Assembly (NCBI RefSeq): GCF_005222815.1
Contig: NZ_STGB01000006.1
Coordinates: 496,001 to 560,000 of the forward strand
Length of the DNA: 64,000 nt
From: Roseomonas sp. AR75
GTDB lineage: Bacteria > Pseudomonadota > Alphaproteobacteria > Acetobacterales > Acetobacteraceae
Direction: 5' to 3'
This document shows, one piece after another, positions 52,010 to 62,548 of this stretch; positions within the stretch are counted from its first letter, which is position 1, and each line of letters opens with the position of its first letter. Position numbers and translations under genes: made by a program. The notes beneath the pieces were generated by a model. That model was not told where the DNA came from, ran no database searches, and worked only from the letters and a program-made list of their open reading frames with translations.

Positions 52010-52483
52010 ATGCCACTCTACGAATGCGTGCTGATCGCACGCAACGACGTCACGCAGCAGCAGGTCGAGGCCATCGCCGACCAGGTCGAGCAGACGCTCA
52101 AGGCCGGGGGCGGCGAGGTGCGCAAGCGCGAATACTGGGGCCTGCGCGGCCTGGCCTACAAGATCAAGAAGAACCGCAAGGCGCATTACATGCTGCTCGG
52201 CGTGTCTTCCCCGCCGGCCGCCCTGCAGGAAGCGGAGCGCCAGCTCGGCCTGCATGAGGACGTGCTGCGCACCCTGACCATCCGCGTCGAGGAGCTGGAG
52301 GAAGGCCCGTCCGCCATCCTGGCCCGTCGCGGCGAGGATCGCGAGCGCGACCGCGGCTTCCGCGGTCCCCGTCCGGCCGGGCGCTTCAGCTCGGGCCGCG
52401 GCGGCGGACGCGAGCGCGACGACCGCGAGGAATTCCGCGCGCGCCCGCGCGAGGAAATGGACACCGGCATGGACGGGGAGTGA
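52010..52483 (+). CDS. rpsF: 30S ribosomal protein S6
   Basis: 157 aa. MPLYECVLIARNDVTQQQVE and REYWGLRGLAYKIKKNRKAH are the S6 core. A ~55-residue C-terminal tail rich in Arg, Gly and Asp (RGEDRERDRGFRGPRPAG) is longer than in E. coli but usual in alphaproteobacteria. AAGGGAG precedes the ATG. It is the first gene of the rpsF-rpsR-rplI operon, preceded by a 197-bp leader region. Confidence 0.97.
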   Translation: MPLYECVLIARNDVTQQQVEAIADQVEQTLKAGGGEVRKREYWGLRGLAYKIKKNRKAHYMLLGVSSPPAALQEAERQLGLHEDVLRTLTIRVEELEEGPSAILARRGEDRERDRGFRGPRPAGRFSSGRGGGRERDDREEFRARPREEMDTGMDGE

Positions 52484-52489
52484 GCCAAC

Positions 52490-52777
52490 ATGTCCGACGC
52501 CGCTGACGACACCGCCCTGAGCCCCGCCGGGCGCCGCCCGGCCGTGGGCGCCCGCCGCCCCTTCTATCGGCGCAAGAAGTCCTGCCCCTTCTCCGGCCCG
52601 AACGCGCCGAAGATCGACTACAAGGACGTCCGCCTGCTGTCCCGCTTCCTGTCGGAGCGCGGCAAGATCGTGCCGAGCCGCATCACCGCGGTCAGCGCGA
52701 AGAAGCAGCGCGAGCTGGCGAACGCCATCAAGCGCGCCCGCTTCCTGGCGCTGCTGCCCTACGTGATCAACGACTGA
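52490..52777 (+). CDS. rpsR: 30S ribosomal protein S18
   Basis: 95 aa. RPFYRRKKSCPFSG at about residue 24 and DYKDVRLLSRFLSERGKIVP form the S18 signature; the N-terminal ~20 residues are a short Ala/Pro extension. GGGGAG lies just ahead of the ATG, in the end of rpsF. Together with S6 it binds the central domain of 16S rRNA. Confidence 0.98.
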   Translation: MSDAADDTALSPAGRRPAVGARRPFYRRKKSCPFSGPNAPKIDYKDVRLLSRFLSERGKIVPSRITAVSAKKQRELANAIKRARFLALLPYVIND

Positions 52778-52795
52778 TCCGGGGAGCATAGGACC

Positions 52796-53368
52796 ATGAT
52801 CGAACTGATCCTGATGCAGCGCGTGGAGAAGCTCGGCCAGATGGGCGAGCTGGTGAAGGTGAAGCCCGGCTTCGCCCGCAACTACCTCCTGCCCCAAGGC
52901 AAGGCGATCCGCGCCAGCAAGGAGAACCTGGCCCGCTTCGAGAAGGAGCGTGCCCAGCTCGAGGCGCAGAACATCAAGCGCCGCGAGGAGGCGGAGCGCG
53001 TCGCCGAGCGCGTCTTCGGGCTTTCCGTGGTGATCATCCGCGCGGCCGGCGAGAGCGGCAGCCTCTACGGCTCCGTCTCGTCCCGCGACATCGCCGATGC
53101 CTGCAAGGCGCAGGGCGGCCTGACGGTGGACCGCAGCCAGGTGCTGCTGGAGCAGCCGATCAAGACCACCGGCATCGTGCAGGTCCGCGTCGAGCTCCAC
53201 CCGGAGGTGATCATCCCGGTGGGCGTCAACGTGGCGCGTTCGCAGGAAGAGGCCGAGAAGCAGGCCCGCGGCGAGGACCTCCGCGCTGCCGAGCAGTCCG
53301 AGGCGGAGAGCCTGGAGGCCGAGCTGGCCGCCGAACTCGCCGAGCTCGGCTCCGCGATGGATCGCTGA
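52796..53368 (+). CDS. rplI: 50S ribosomal protein L9
   Basis: 190 aa. MIELILMQRVEKLGQMGELV and VKPGFARNYLLPQGKAI mark the N-terminal rRNA-binding domain, with a long connecting helix (ENLARFEKERAQLEAQNIKR). The C-terminal domain is followed by an acidic tail of about 40 residues not present in E. coli L9. A strong terminator follows at 53418. Confidence 0.97.
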   Translation: MIELILMQRVEKLGQMGELVKVKPGFARNYLLPQGKAIRASKENLARFEKERAQLEAQNIKRREEAERVAERVFGLSVVIIRAAGESGSLYGSVSSRDIADACKAQGGLTVDRSQVLLEQPIKTTGIVQVRVELHPEVIIPVGVNVARSQEEAEKQARGEDLRAAEQSEAESLEAELAAELAELGSAMDR

Positions 53369-53417
53369 GCACGGCCGACCGGGCCTCGGCCGCGTCCTGC
53401 GGCCGATCGGTTTGAAA

Positions 53418-53457
53418 CGGGGCGGATCGGGGGCAACCCTGATCCGCCCCGCGCTTT
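53418..53457 (+). terminator. Rho-independent terminator after rplI
   Basis: CGGGGCGGATC (53418-53428), a 12-nt loop, and GATCCGCCCCG (53441-53451), then CGCTTTT. An 11-bp stem with a T-run, the best terminator in the window. Confidence 0.85.
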
Positions 53458-53548
53458 TCCGGCGCTGGAATCCCGTATGCAGCTCGCGTTATGCTTGCCG
53501 AAACGGGGATGACCGGCGGAAGGAACCCCGTGGCGGAAGGGGGGCGCG

Positions 53549-54838
53549 ATGTTCCGCAGGCTCTTCGACAGCGCGATGGCGGGGTTCGTCCTCCACGGGC
53601 GTCTCACCGTCCACTACGCCGACGGCGCCGTTGCGCAATTCGGGCCGGGTGACGGCCCGGAAGCGGCCTTCCGCCTGCGCGATGCCGCGGCCACGCGCCG
53701 GCTGGTGCTGAACCCGGCGCTGGCCATGGGCGAGCTCTACATGGATGGCGGGCTGGAGCCGGTAGGCTGCGACATCGGCGCGCTGGTGGAACTGCTGGTG
53801 TTGAACCATTGGCAGGGCGGCAGCCATCCGATGGACCGCCTGCTGTCCATGGTGCGGCAGGCGAAGCGCCGGCTGGACCAGCTCAATCCCGTGCCGCGCG
53901 CGCGGCGCAACGTGGCGCATCACTACGACCTGGACCGGCGGCTGTTCAGCCTCTTCCTCGATCGCGACATGCAGTATTCCTGCGCCTACTACGCGCGCGG
54001 CGACGAGACGCTGGACGAGGCGCAGATTGCCAAGAAGCGGCACATCGCCGCGAAGCTGCGCCTCGACCGCCCGGGGCTCGAGGTGCTGGAGATCGGCTGC
54101 GGCTGGGGCGGCATGGCGATGACGCTGGCGCGCGATTGGGGCGCGCGGGTCACCGGCATCACGCTGAGCCAGGAACAGCTCGAGGTCGCCCGCCAGCGCG
54201 CGGCGGAAGCCGGGCTTTCCGATCGCTGCCGCTTCGCGCTGATGGACTATCGCGCCTGGGACCGGAAGGTGGACCGGGTGCTCTCCGTCGGGATGTTCGA
54301 GGCGGTGGGCCTGCTGCATTTCCGCCGCTACTTCGGGGTGATCCGGGACGCGATGAAGCCGGATGGCGTCGCGCTGGTGCATGCCATCGGCCGTGCCGCC
54401 GGCCCGGCCAACACCAATCCGTGGCTGGCGAAATACATCTTCCCCGGCGGCTATTCGCCGGCACTGTCGGAAGTCGTGCCGGCGGTCGAGAAGGCGGGGC
54501 TCTGGATCACGGATCTCGAGATCCTGCGCCTGCACTACGCCATGACCATCGCCGAATGGCGACGCCGCTTCGCGGCCAAGCGGGACGCCATCCAGTCGCT
54601 CTATGACGAGCGCTTCTGCCGGATGTTCGAATTCTACCTGGCAGGCTGCGAATTCACCTTCCGCCATGGCGACCACATGAACTGGCAGATCCAGCTCACG
54701 CGCGAGCGCATGGCGCTGCCGCTGACCCGCGACTGGATCATGGAGGCGGAGCGGCGTGCCGCGGCCGGCACGATCCTCCCCGCTATCCACACTCATCCCC
54801 AGGCGGAGGGGGGCGCGGCGACTCGGGCAGCGGTCTAG
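53549..54838 (+). CDS. Cyclopropane-fatty-acyl-phospholipid synthase family methyltransferase
   Basis: 429 aa. The SAM motif VLEIGCGWGGMAMTLARDWG, ITLSQEQLEVARQRA and the HYAMTIAEWRRRF stretch are typical of CFA synthases. The N-terminal ~130 residues hold the SCP2-like region with HHYDLDRRLFSLFLDRDMQY. It transfers a methylene group from SAM to unsaturated phospholipid acyl chains, protecting membranes in acid or stationary phase. GGAAGGGGGG precedes the ATG. Sits between rplI and dnaB, not a usual place for it. Confidence 0.94.
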   Translation: MFRRLFDSAMAGFVLHGRLTVHYADGAVAQFGPGDGPEAAFRLRDAAATRRLVLNPALAMGELYMDGGLEPVGCDIGALVELLVLNHWQGGSHPMDRLLSMVRQAKRRLDQLNPVPRARRNVAHHYDLDRRLFSLFLDRDMQYSCAYYARGDETLDEAQIAKKRHIAAKLRLDRPGLEVLEIGCGWGGMAMTLARDWGARVTGITLSQEQLEVARQRAAEAGLSDRCRFALMDYRAWDRKVDRVLSVGMFEAVGLLHFRRYFGVIRDAMKPDGVALVHAIGRAAGPANTNPWLAKYIFPGGYSPALSEVVPAVEKAGLWITDLEILRLHYAMTIAEWRRRFAAKRDAIQSLYDERFCRMFEFYLAGCEFTFRHGDHMNWQIQLTRERMALPLTRDWIMEAERRAAAGTILPAIHTHPQAEGGAATRAAV

Positions 54839-54847
54839 ACTGGGGGC

Positions 54848-56368
54848 ATGAACACCTTCGGCCCCGGTCCGTCCCCTGCCGGCGAGGGCCTGTTCGGTCT
54901 CTCCCAGCGGCTGCCGCCCGCCAACATGGAGGCCGAGCAGGCGCTGCTCGGCGCGCTGCTGGCCAACAACAAGGCCTATGAGCGCGTCGGCGAGTTCCTG
55001 GCCGCCGAGCATTTCGTGGACCCGATCCACGGCCGCATCTTCACCGCCATCCAGCGCCGCATCGAGGCCGGGCAGCTTGCCGATGCCGTCACGCTGCGCG
55101 CGGAATTCGAGCACAATGGCCTGCTCGACGAGGTCGGCGGCCCGGCCTATCTGGCGCAGCTCCTCTCCGCCATGGTCGGCGTGATCAATGCCGGCGAATA
55201 CGGCCGCGTCATCCACGACGCCTGGATGCGCCGCCAACTCATCGACCTCGGCGAGACCGTGGTGAACCGCGCCTTCGGCGCCGAGCCCGAGCTGGACGCG
55301 CTGCAGCAGCTTGAAGCCGCGGAACAGAGCCTGTTCGACCTCTCCAAGGACAATGCGGCGCAGGGCGGCTTCGTCAGCTTCGAACGCGCGCTGGCGACCG
55401 CAGTGGACCACGCCGCCGCAGCCTTCTCCAATCCCGGGGGCGTCTCCGGCCTGTCTTCCGGGCTGCGCGACCTGGATCGCAAGACGGGCGGGCTGCACAA
55501 GTCGGACCTCATCATCCTCGCGGGCCGTCCCGGCATGGGCAAGACGGCGCTGGCGACCAAGGTCGCCTTCGGCGCGGCGCGCGCCATCCTGCGCAAGGCG
55601 CGCGACGAGAACCCCAACGCGGTGCCGCGCGGCGGCGTCGCGATCTTCTCGTTGGAAATGAGCTGCGACCAGCTCGCCACACGTCTGCTGGCCGAGGAGA
55701 GCCGCATCTCCGGCGACCGCATCCGGCGCGGCGACATCCTGCAGCGCGACTTCGACAAGTTCGTGGAAGTCAGCCGCGAGCTGCAGTCGCTGCCGCTCTA
55801 CATCGACGACACGCCGGCGATCACCATCAGCGCGCTGCGCACGCGCTGCCGGCGGCTGCAGCGCACCAGGGGCCTGGACCTGGTCGTGGTGGACTACCTG
55901 CAGCTGATGCGGCCGGCCGCCGGCACGCGGCCGGAAAGCCGGGTGCTGGAGATCAGCATGATCACCCAGGGGCTGAAGGCCATTGCGAAGGAACTGGCCG
56001 TGCCGGTGGTGGCGCTGTCGCAGCTGTCGCGCGCGGTCGAGAGCCGCGAGGACAAGCGTCCGCAGCTTTCGGACCTGCGCGAATCCGGCTCGATCGAGCA
56101 GGATGCCGACATGGTGATGTTTATCTACCGCGACGAATACTACCTGGCCCAGCGCCAGCCGAAGGAGATGGGCTTCGACAATTCGGAGAAGTTCGGCGCC
56201 GCGATGGACAAGTGGCAGAAGGACATGGAGGAGGCGCACAACAAGGCGGAGCTGATCATCGCCAAGCAGCGCCACGGCCCGACCGGCACGATCAAGCTGT
56301 TCTTCGAGGGCGAGTTCACCCGCTTCGGCGACCTGGATACGCAGCATGATGGCGGGTATGGGGACTAG
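54848..56368 (+). CDS. dnaB: Replicative DNA helicase
   Basis: 506 aa. N-terminal domain with RLPPANMEAEQALLGALL, the linker, and the RecA-type motor: Walker A GRPGMGKTAL, Walker B VVVDYLQLM and the DnaB motif SQLSRAVESREDKRPQLSDL. It unwinds DNA ahead of the replication fork. No intein is present. Its stop is directly followed by the GTG of alr, with no spacer. Confidence 0.98.
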   Translation: MNTFGPGPSPAGEGLFGLSQRLPPANMEAEQALLGALLANNKAYERVGEFLAAEHFVDPIHGRIFTAIQRRIEAGQLADAVTLRAEFEHNGLLDEVGGPAYLAQLLSAMVGVINAGEYGRVIHDAWMRRQLIDLGETVVNRAFGAEPELDALQQLEAAEQSLFDLSKDNAAQGGFVSFERALATAVDHAAAAFSNPGGVSGLSSGLRDLDRKTGGLHKSDLIILAGRPGMGKTALATKVAFGAARAILRKARDENPNAVPRGGVAIFSLEMSCDQLATRLLAEESRISGDRIRRGDILQRDFDKFVEVSRELQSLPLYIDDTPAITISALRTRCRRLQRTRGLDLVVVDYLQLMRPAAGTRPESRVLEISMITQGLKAIAKELAVPVVALSQLSRAVESREDKRPQLSDLRESGSIEQDADMVMFIYRDEYYLAQRQPKEMGFDNSEKFGAAMDKWQKDMEEAHNKAELIIAKQRHGPTGTIKLFFEGEFTRFGDLDTQHDGGYGD

Positions 56369-57472
56369 GTGATTCCCGCCCGCCCCGGCCAGGCCATCCT
56401 GCACGTCGATCTGCCCGCCATCGTCGCCAATTGGCGCGACCTGGTCACGCGCCACGGCGCGCCCTGCGCCGGCGTGGTGAAGGCGGATGCCTACGGCCTC
56501 GGCGCCGCGCCGGTCGCCCGCGCGCTGCAGGCCGCAGGCTGTGCGACCTTCTTCGTTGCGCATCTCACCGAAGGCATGGCGTTGCGGGCCGCGCTCGGTG
56601 CCGGGCCCGACATCATCGTGCTGGACGGCTTTCCGCCGGGCGCGGATGAGGATGCCGCGCTGGTGCCCGTGCTGAACCACCTCGGCGACGTAGCCGCCCA
56701 TGCCGCCGCTGGCAGCCGTGCCGTGCTGCATCTCGATACCGGCATGGCGCGGCTCGGGCTGGATGCGCAGGATCAGGCCGCGTTGGCGCAGGACCGCACG
56801 CGGCTGCACGGCCTGCGGCTGCTCTGCGTCATGACCCACCTGGCCTGCGCCGACGAGCCGGACCACCCGCTGAACGAGACGCAGCGCGCCCGCTTCGCGG
56901 ACGCCGCCGCCCGCATTGCGCCCGGCACGCCCCGCAGCTTTGCCAATTCCTCCGGCATTTTCCTCGGCGAGGGCTTCCGCTCCGACCTCGCCCGCCCCGG
57001 CTGTGCGCTCTACGGCATCAACCCCACCCCGGGTGCCCCCAACCCGATGCGCCAGGTCATGCGCGTGGAGGCCGAAATCCTGCAGGTGCGGCAGATCGCG
57101 GCCGGCGACACGGTGGGCTACGGCGCATCCTGGCAGGCGGAGGAACCGCGGCGGATCGCCACCGTTGCCGCAGGATATGCGGATGGCTACCTTCGCGCCC
57201 TCTCCGGCCGGTCCTTCGCGCTCCTTCACGGGCGGACCGTGCCGCTGGTTGGCCGGGTATCCATGGATTTGACGACGTTCGACGTGACGGATGTGCCGCA
57301 GGCGGCACCGGGCGACCGGCTGCTGCTGATCGGCGGAGAGGGCAACACGCCCGACGACGTCGCGGCGCGTTGCGGCACGATCGGCTACGAGATCCTCACC
57401 TCGCTCGGTGCGCGCTACCATCGCGCCTACGATGGTGACGAGCTGAGCGCCTCCGGCGCGTGGGGCGCCTGA
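56369..57472 (+). CDS. alr: Alanine racemase
   Basis: 367 aa from a GTG directly after the dnaB stop. The PLP lysine is Lys38 in VVKADAYGLGA, and the second catalytic base is Tyr251 in VGYGASW. C-terminal beta-domain with GRVSMDLTTFDV. It makes D-alanine for peptidoglycan. The dnaB-alr pairing is common in alphaproteobacteria. A short 4-nt gap leads to mlaE. Confidence 0.97.
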   Translation: MIPARPGQAILHVDLPAIVANWRDLVTRHGAPCAGVVKADAYGLGAAPVARALQAAGCATFFVAHLTEGMALRAALGAGPDIIVLDGFPPGADEDAALVPVLNHLGDVAAHAAAGSRAVLHLDTGMARLGLDAQDQAALAQDRTRLHGLRLLCVMTHLACADEPDHPLNETQRARFADAAARIAPGTPRSFANSSGIFLGEGFRSDLARPGCALYGINPTPGAPNPMRQVMRVEAEILQVRQIAAGDTVGYGASWQAEEPRRIATVAAGYADGYLRALSGRSFALLHGRTVPLVGRVSMDLTTFDVTDVPQAAPGDRLLLIGGEGNTPDDVAARCGTIGYEILTSLGARYHRAYDGDELSASGAWGA

Positions 57473-57476
57473 GCCC

Positions 57477-58262
57477 TTGGATCGTGCCCTCGACCTGACC
57501 GCGGCACTCGGCCGCGCGGCCATTGCCACGCTCCGCGGCACCGGCGCCATCGCGCTGTTCGCGGTGGAGGCGATCAGCCACCTGTTCCGCCCGCCCTTCT
57601 ATGGCCGGCTCTTCCTGCGCGCCTTCATCGAGATCGCCTGGTTCAGCCTGCCGGTGGTGGCGCTCACGGCGGTGTTCACGGGGATGGTGCTGGCGCTGCA
57701 ATCCTACACCGGCTTCGCGCGCTTCAACGCGGAAGGCGCGGTGGCGAATGTGGTGGTGCTGTCCATCACGCGCGAGCTCGGCCCGGTGCTGGCAGGCCTC
57801 ATGGTGGCCGGGCGCATCGGCGCCGCCTTCGCCGCCGAGATCGGGACGATGCGCGTGACGGACCAGATCGACGCGCTGAACACGCTCTCCACCAATCCCA
57901 TGAAATACCTGGTCGCGCCGCGGCTGCTGGCGGGCACCATCGCCATGCCGCTGCTGGTGGTGATCGCGGACATATTGGGCGTGATGGGCGGCTGGCTGAT
58001 CGGCACGCAGCAGCTGGGCTTCGCCTCCGGCGCGTATCTCAAGGCGACCTTCGACTTCCTGCAGGCCTGGGACGTGATCTCGGGCCTGATCAAGGCCGCG
58101 GTGTTCGGCTTCGTCGTGACGCTGATGGGCTGCTGGTGCGGCTACACCTCCGGCGGCGGCGCGCAGGGCGTGGGGCGCGCGACGACCTCCGCCGTGGTGT
58201 CCAGCTCCATCCTGATCCTGGCGCTGGACTACGTGCTGACCGCGATGATGTTCACGCGATGA
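57477..58262 (+). CDS. mlaE: MlaE family lipid ABC transporter permease
   Basis: 261 aa from a TTG. It has five to six membrane helices and the MlaE signature VVLSITRELGPVLAGLMVAGRIGAAFAAEIG (seen in parts at residues of about 92-122). MlaE is the permease of the ABC system that moves phospholipids between membranes. The TTG at 57477 is the best start available in the frame; no other start codon fits the family's N-terminus. The gene overlaps mlaF by 4 nt. The substrate-binding MlaD is not nearby. Confidence 0.93.
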   Translation: MDRALDLTAALGRAAIATLRGTGAIALFAVEAISHLFRPPFYGRLFLRAFIEIAWFSLPVVALTAVFTGMVLALQSYTGFARFNAEGAVANVVVLSITRELGPVLAGLMVAGRIGAAFAAEIGTMRVTDQIDALNTLSTNPMKYLVAPRLLAGTIAMPLLVVIADILGVMGGWLIGTQQLGFASGAYLKATFDFLQAWDVISGLIKAAVFGFVVTLMGCWCGYTSGGGAQGVGRATTSAVVSSSILILALDYVLTAMMFTR

Positions 58263-59062
58263 GCGGCGCGGGCGCCCCTCCGCGCGCCGAAGGCGCGACC
58301 CCCAAGATCAGGCTCCGCGGACTCGCAAAAAGCTTCGGGCCGAAGCTGGTGCTGGACGGCGTGGACCTCGATATCCGCGCGGGCCATTCGATGGTGATCC
58401 TGGGCGGGTCGGGCTCCGGCAAGTCGGTGACGATCAAGTGCATCCTGGGGCTGATCACGCCGGATGCGGGCACGATCGAGATCGACGGGCGCGACCTGTC
58501 GAAGCTCACGCGCCGCGAGCGGGAGGCGGTGAACGACCGGATCGGCATGCTGTTCCAGAACGGCGCGCTGTTCGATTCGCTGCCGGTCTGGGAGAATGTC
58601 TGCTTCAAGCTGCTCGCCCAGAACCGCATCACGCGCCGCGCCGCGCGCGACAAGGCCGCTGAGGTGCTGGCGCAGGTGGGCCTGGCGGCGAGCGTGGGCG
58701 ACCTCTACCCCAGCGAGTTGTCGGGCGGCATGCAGAAGCGCGTCGGCTTGGCGCGTGCCATCGCCGCCGAGCCGGACATCATCTTCTTCGACGAGCCGAC
58801 CACGGGGCTCGACCCGATCATGGGCGCGGTGATCGACGGGCTGATCGTGGATTGCGTGAAGCGGCTGGGCGCCACGGCCGTCAGCATCACCCATGACATG
58901 GCGAGCGCGCGCCGCATCGGCGACGACGCGGCGATGATCCATCGCGGCAGGATCGTGTGGACCGGTGCGGCGGCGACGCTCGGCGAGACGGGCAACGCGA
59001 TGGTGGACCAGTTCGCGCGCGGGGAGCGCGAGGGGCCGATCCAGATGGAGCTCAGGAAGTAG
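58259..59062 (+). CDS. mlaF: MlaF family lipid ABC transporter ATP-binding protein
   Basis: 267 aa. Walker A GGSGSGKSV (about residues 49-57), signature ELSGGMQKRVGLARA, Walker B IIFFDEPTTGLDP and the switch His in SITHDMASA. The SGGMQKRV form is typical of MlaF. It is ATPase partner of MlaE, with an ATG overlapping the mlaE stop. The next gene is an unrelated MFS gene on the other strand, so MlaD and MlaA/B/C must be elsewhere. Confidence 0.95.
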   Translation: MSGAGAPPRAEGATPKIRLRGLAKSFGPKLVLDGVDLDIRAGHSMVILGGSGSGKSVTIKCILGLITPDAGTIEIDGRDLSKLTRREREAVNDRIGMLFQNGALFDSLPVWENVCFKLLAQNRITRRAARDKAAEVLAQVGLAASVGDLYPSELSGGMQKRVGLARAIAAEPDIIFFDEPTTGLDPIMGAVIDGLIVDCVKRLGATAVSITHDMASARRIGDDAAMIHRGRIVWTGAAATLGETGNAMVDQFARGEREGPIQMELRK

Positions 59063-59066
59063 CCGC

Positions 59067-60263
59067 TCAGGCCATTGCCGACGCCTGCCGCCGCCGTACG
59101 CGCAGGAACAGCAGCGCAACCAGCGCCAGGTTCACAATCCCCGCCAGCGCCGCTGCGCCGAAGCCCAGCGCGTAGGATCCGGTCAGGTCGAAGAACAGGC
59201 CCGCCTGGAAGCCGCCGACCGCATGGCCGATCCAGGCGAAGCCGAGGATCACGCCCATCAGCGTCGCCCGCTGCGCGGCCGGCGTCAGCATGCGGGCGGT
59301 GACCAGCACGGTCGTCATCACGCCCGCATAGCCGAAGCCGTAGATCGGCGCGAAGAGGTAGAACTGGCCGAGGTCGGTCAGCCGCGTGAAGGCGAAGACC
59401 GCGCTCGTCTGCCACAGCGAGGCGGTCATGTAGGCCGGGATCGGCCCGATCAGGTCGGCCAGCTTGCCGAAGGCGACGCGGCCCAGGATGGCCGCCATCA
59501 GCATCGCGAACAGCACGCCCGACGCATCCGTGCCGGAGATGCAGAGACCCTGGATCAGCGGCACCAGGTGCATCAGCGGCACCGACATGCAGGCGCAGCA
59601 GAGCAGCGTGGCTGCGCTGAGCCACGCCACGGCGAGGCGCGGCGGGATCGGCGGGGCTGGCTCGGCGCGCATCGCTACGCCGCCCACGGCGCGCTGCGGC
59701 TCCCGCATCAGCATCGCGAGCGGCACCATCACCGCGATGGAGGCGAGGCCCAGCACGAGGAAGGCGCCGCGCCAGCCGAGCTGCTCGATCAGCCATGCGG
59801 CGAGGAACGGCACGCCGCCCTGCCCCGCCGCCTGTCCGGCCGAGGCGATCCCGATGGCAAGCCCCGCGCCTGCCGGGAACCAGCCGCCGATCAGCGCGAA
59901 GAGCGGCGCGAACAGACCCGCGCCGAAGATCCCCGCCACGAAGAACAGCAGGTAGAACTGCCACAGGCCACTCGCCCCCGCGGCCAGCATCACGCAGAGG
60001 CCGACCGCCGTCGTGCCGGCCAGCGCCACGCGGCGGATCGGCGTGCGGTCGGCGACCGCGCCCATCACGATCCCGCCGATCGCCAGCCCCGCCAGCCCGG
60101 CCGAGTTGATCAGCGCGACGGCGCCGCGCGGCCAGCCGAACTCGGCCTCCAGTGGGACGAAGAACACCGACAGTCCGTTGACCAGCTGGCCCATGGCGAT
60201 GGCCAGGATCACGGCGACGGCGCCCACGATCACCCAGCCCTGACGCGATACCGGCATCGACAT
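59067..60263 (-). CDS. MFS transporter
   Basis: 398 aa, twelve membrane helices. It has the MFS loop 2-3 region (GGIVMGAVADRTPIRRVALA) and the loop 8-9 repeat (GRVAFGKLADLIGPIPAYM). It belongs to the oxalate/formate or monocarboxylate-like group by its overall look; substrate not assigned. GAGGAGG precedes the ATG at 60263; a second ATG is 6 nt in. It is convergent with mlaF with a 4-nt gap and divergent from radA, an insertion in the conserved dnaB-alr-radA order. Confidence 0.92.
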   Translation of the reverse strand: MSMPVSRQGWVIVGAVAVILAIAMGQLVNGLSVFFVPLEAEFGWPRGAVALINSAGLAGLAIGGIVMGAVADRTPIRRVALAGTTAVGLCVMLAAGASGLWQFYLLFFVAGIFGAGLFAPLFALIGGWFPAGAGLAIGIASAGQAAGQGGVPFLAAWLIEQLGWRGAFLVLGLASIAVMVPLAMLMREPQRAVGGVAMRAEPAPPIPPRLAVAWLSAATLLCCACMSVPLMHLVPLIQGLCISGTDASGVLFAMLMAAILGRVAFGKLADLIGPIPAYMTASLWQTSAVFAFTRLTDLGQFYLFAPIYGFGYAGVMTTVLVTARMLTPAAQRATLMGVILGFAWIGHAVGGFQAGLFFDLTGSYALGFGAAALAGIVNLALVALLFLRVRRRQASAMA

Positions 60264-60427
60264 CGCGAGCCTCCTCGCTCCTGCGCCGCCACTCTCCACT
60301 TGCCGGGTTTCACGACCATGTCGCGGAGGACGGAAAAGGCGTACCGCGTGTTGCAATGGGCGCTTCTGCCGGCGGTGCTGCTGCACTATGTCTTGAGCGT
60401 TCCCGTTTCGTGCCGAAGGACCCGCTC

Positions 60428-61855
<1,428 letters not shown>

Positions 61856-61874
61856 CGGCCGTGCCCGGGCAGCG

Positions 61875-62435
61875 TCAGAGGCTGCCGCTTTCCTCCCCGA
61901 GCACCGTGTAGCAGCGGGCGCGGCGGGCGCTGTCCTCGGGCAGGTCCTGCATCGCCGCCATCTCCAGCCGGCCGAGCAGGCCCGCGGGCATGTCGTCGTG
62001 ATGCTGGCGCGGGATGCGCCGGATCACCACGTCGCCGCCATAGGTCGCGAAGCCGATATCCTCGTCATGGTCCGTGTAGCCGGTGTCGCTGCCGGTGCCG
62101 GTCCAGCCTTCCGCGCGCCACGCGGCCTCCCGCGCATCGAGGTCGGCGGCGCCGCAGGCGGCGAAGATGGCGATCATGCGGCCCGCGGAACGCTCCTCGG
62201 CCAGCACCGCGACGGGCACGGCGCCGCGCCGCAGACCCTCGCGGTAGAAGGCGCGGTCCTCCTCCGGCAGGGCGGAGAGGCGCAGCGGCGGGGCAGGCGC
62301 CTCGGTGCTGGGGGCGGGCTGGGTTGCATGCACGGCGACGCCGGAGGGGCCGACACCGGCCTTGCGCAGGTGGCTGGCGGCCTCCTCCGCCTCCGCGCGG
62401 CTGTCGAACAGGCCGACGACGATGAGCTGCGGCAT
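61875..62435 (-). CDS. General-stress-type (YflT-like) small protein
   Basis: 186 aa. The first 45 residues (PQLIVVGLFDSRAEAEEAAS HLRKAGVG) match the N-terminal fold of heat-induced stress proteins, a short beta-alpha-beta unit found in membrane-linked stress proteins. The rest is hydrophilic and has no recognised domain; it contains AIFAACGAADLDAREAA and an acidic centre near YTDHDEDIGF. AAGGAGG precedes the ATG. On the opposite strand between radA and cvpA, where such a gene is not usual. Confidence 0.7.
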   Translation of the reverse strand: MPQLIVVGLFDSRAEAEEAASHLRKAGVGPSGVAVHATQPAPSTEAPAPPLRLSALPEEDRAFYREGLRRGAVPVAVLAEERSAGRMIAIFAACGAADLDAREAAWRAEGWTGTGSDTGYTDHDEDIGFATYGGDVVIRRIPRQHHDDMPAGLLGRLEMAAMQDLPEDSARRARCYTVLGEESGSL

Positions 62436-62548
62436 GGGGCGATCCTCCTTCTGCGGAACCATGCAGGGGCAACGCAGGCGGGCCGCCCCGGATCGCCGGC
62501 CGGTGGCAAGATGACACCCCTCGACCCGCCCGCTATACCGCCCGCGCG

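Noticed and set aside
53489..57550. A very long open frame (over 1300 codons) on the minus strand, opposite to the CFA synthase, dnaB and alr genes
   Set aside because: It is antisense to three clearly conserved genes, has low-complexity His/Arg/Gln-rich translation, and no domain. Such frames are expected in high-GC DNA.
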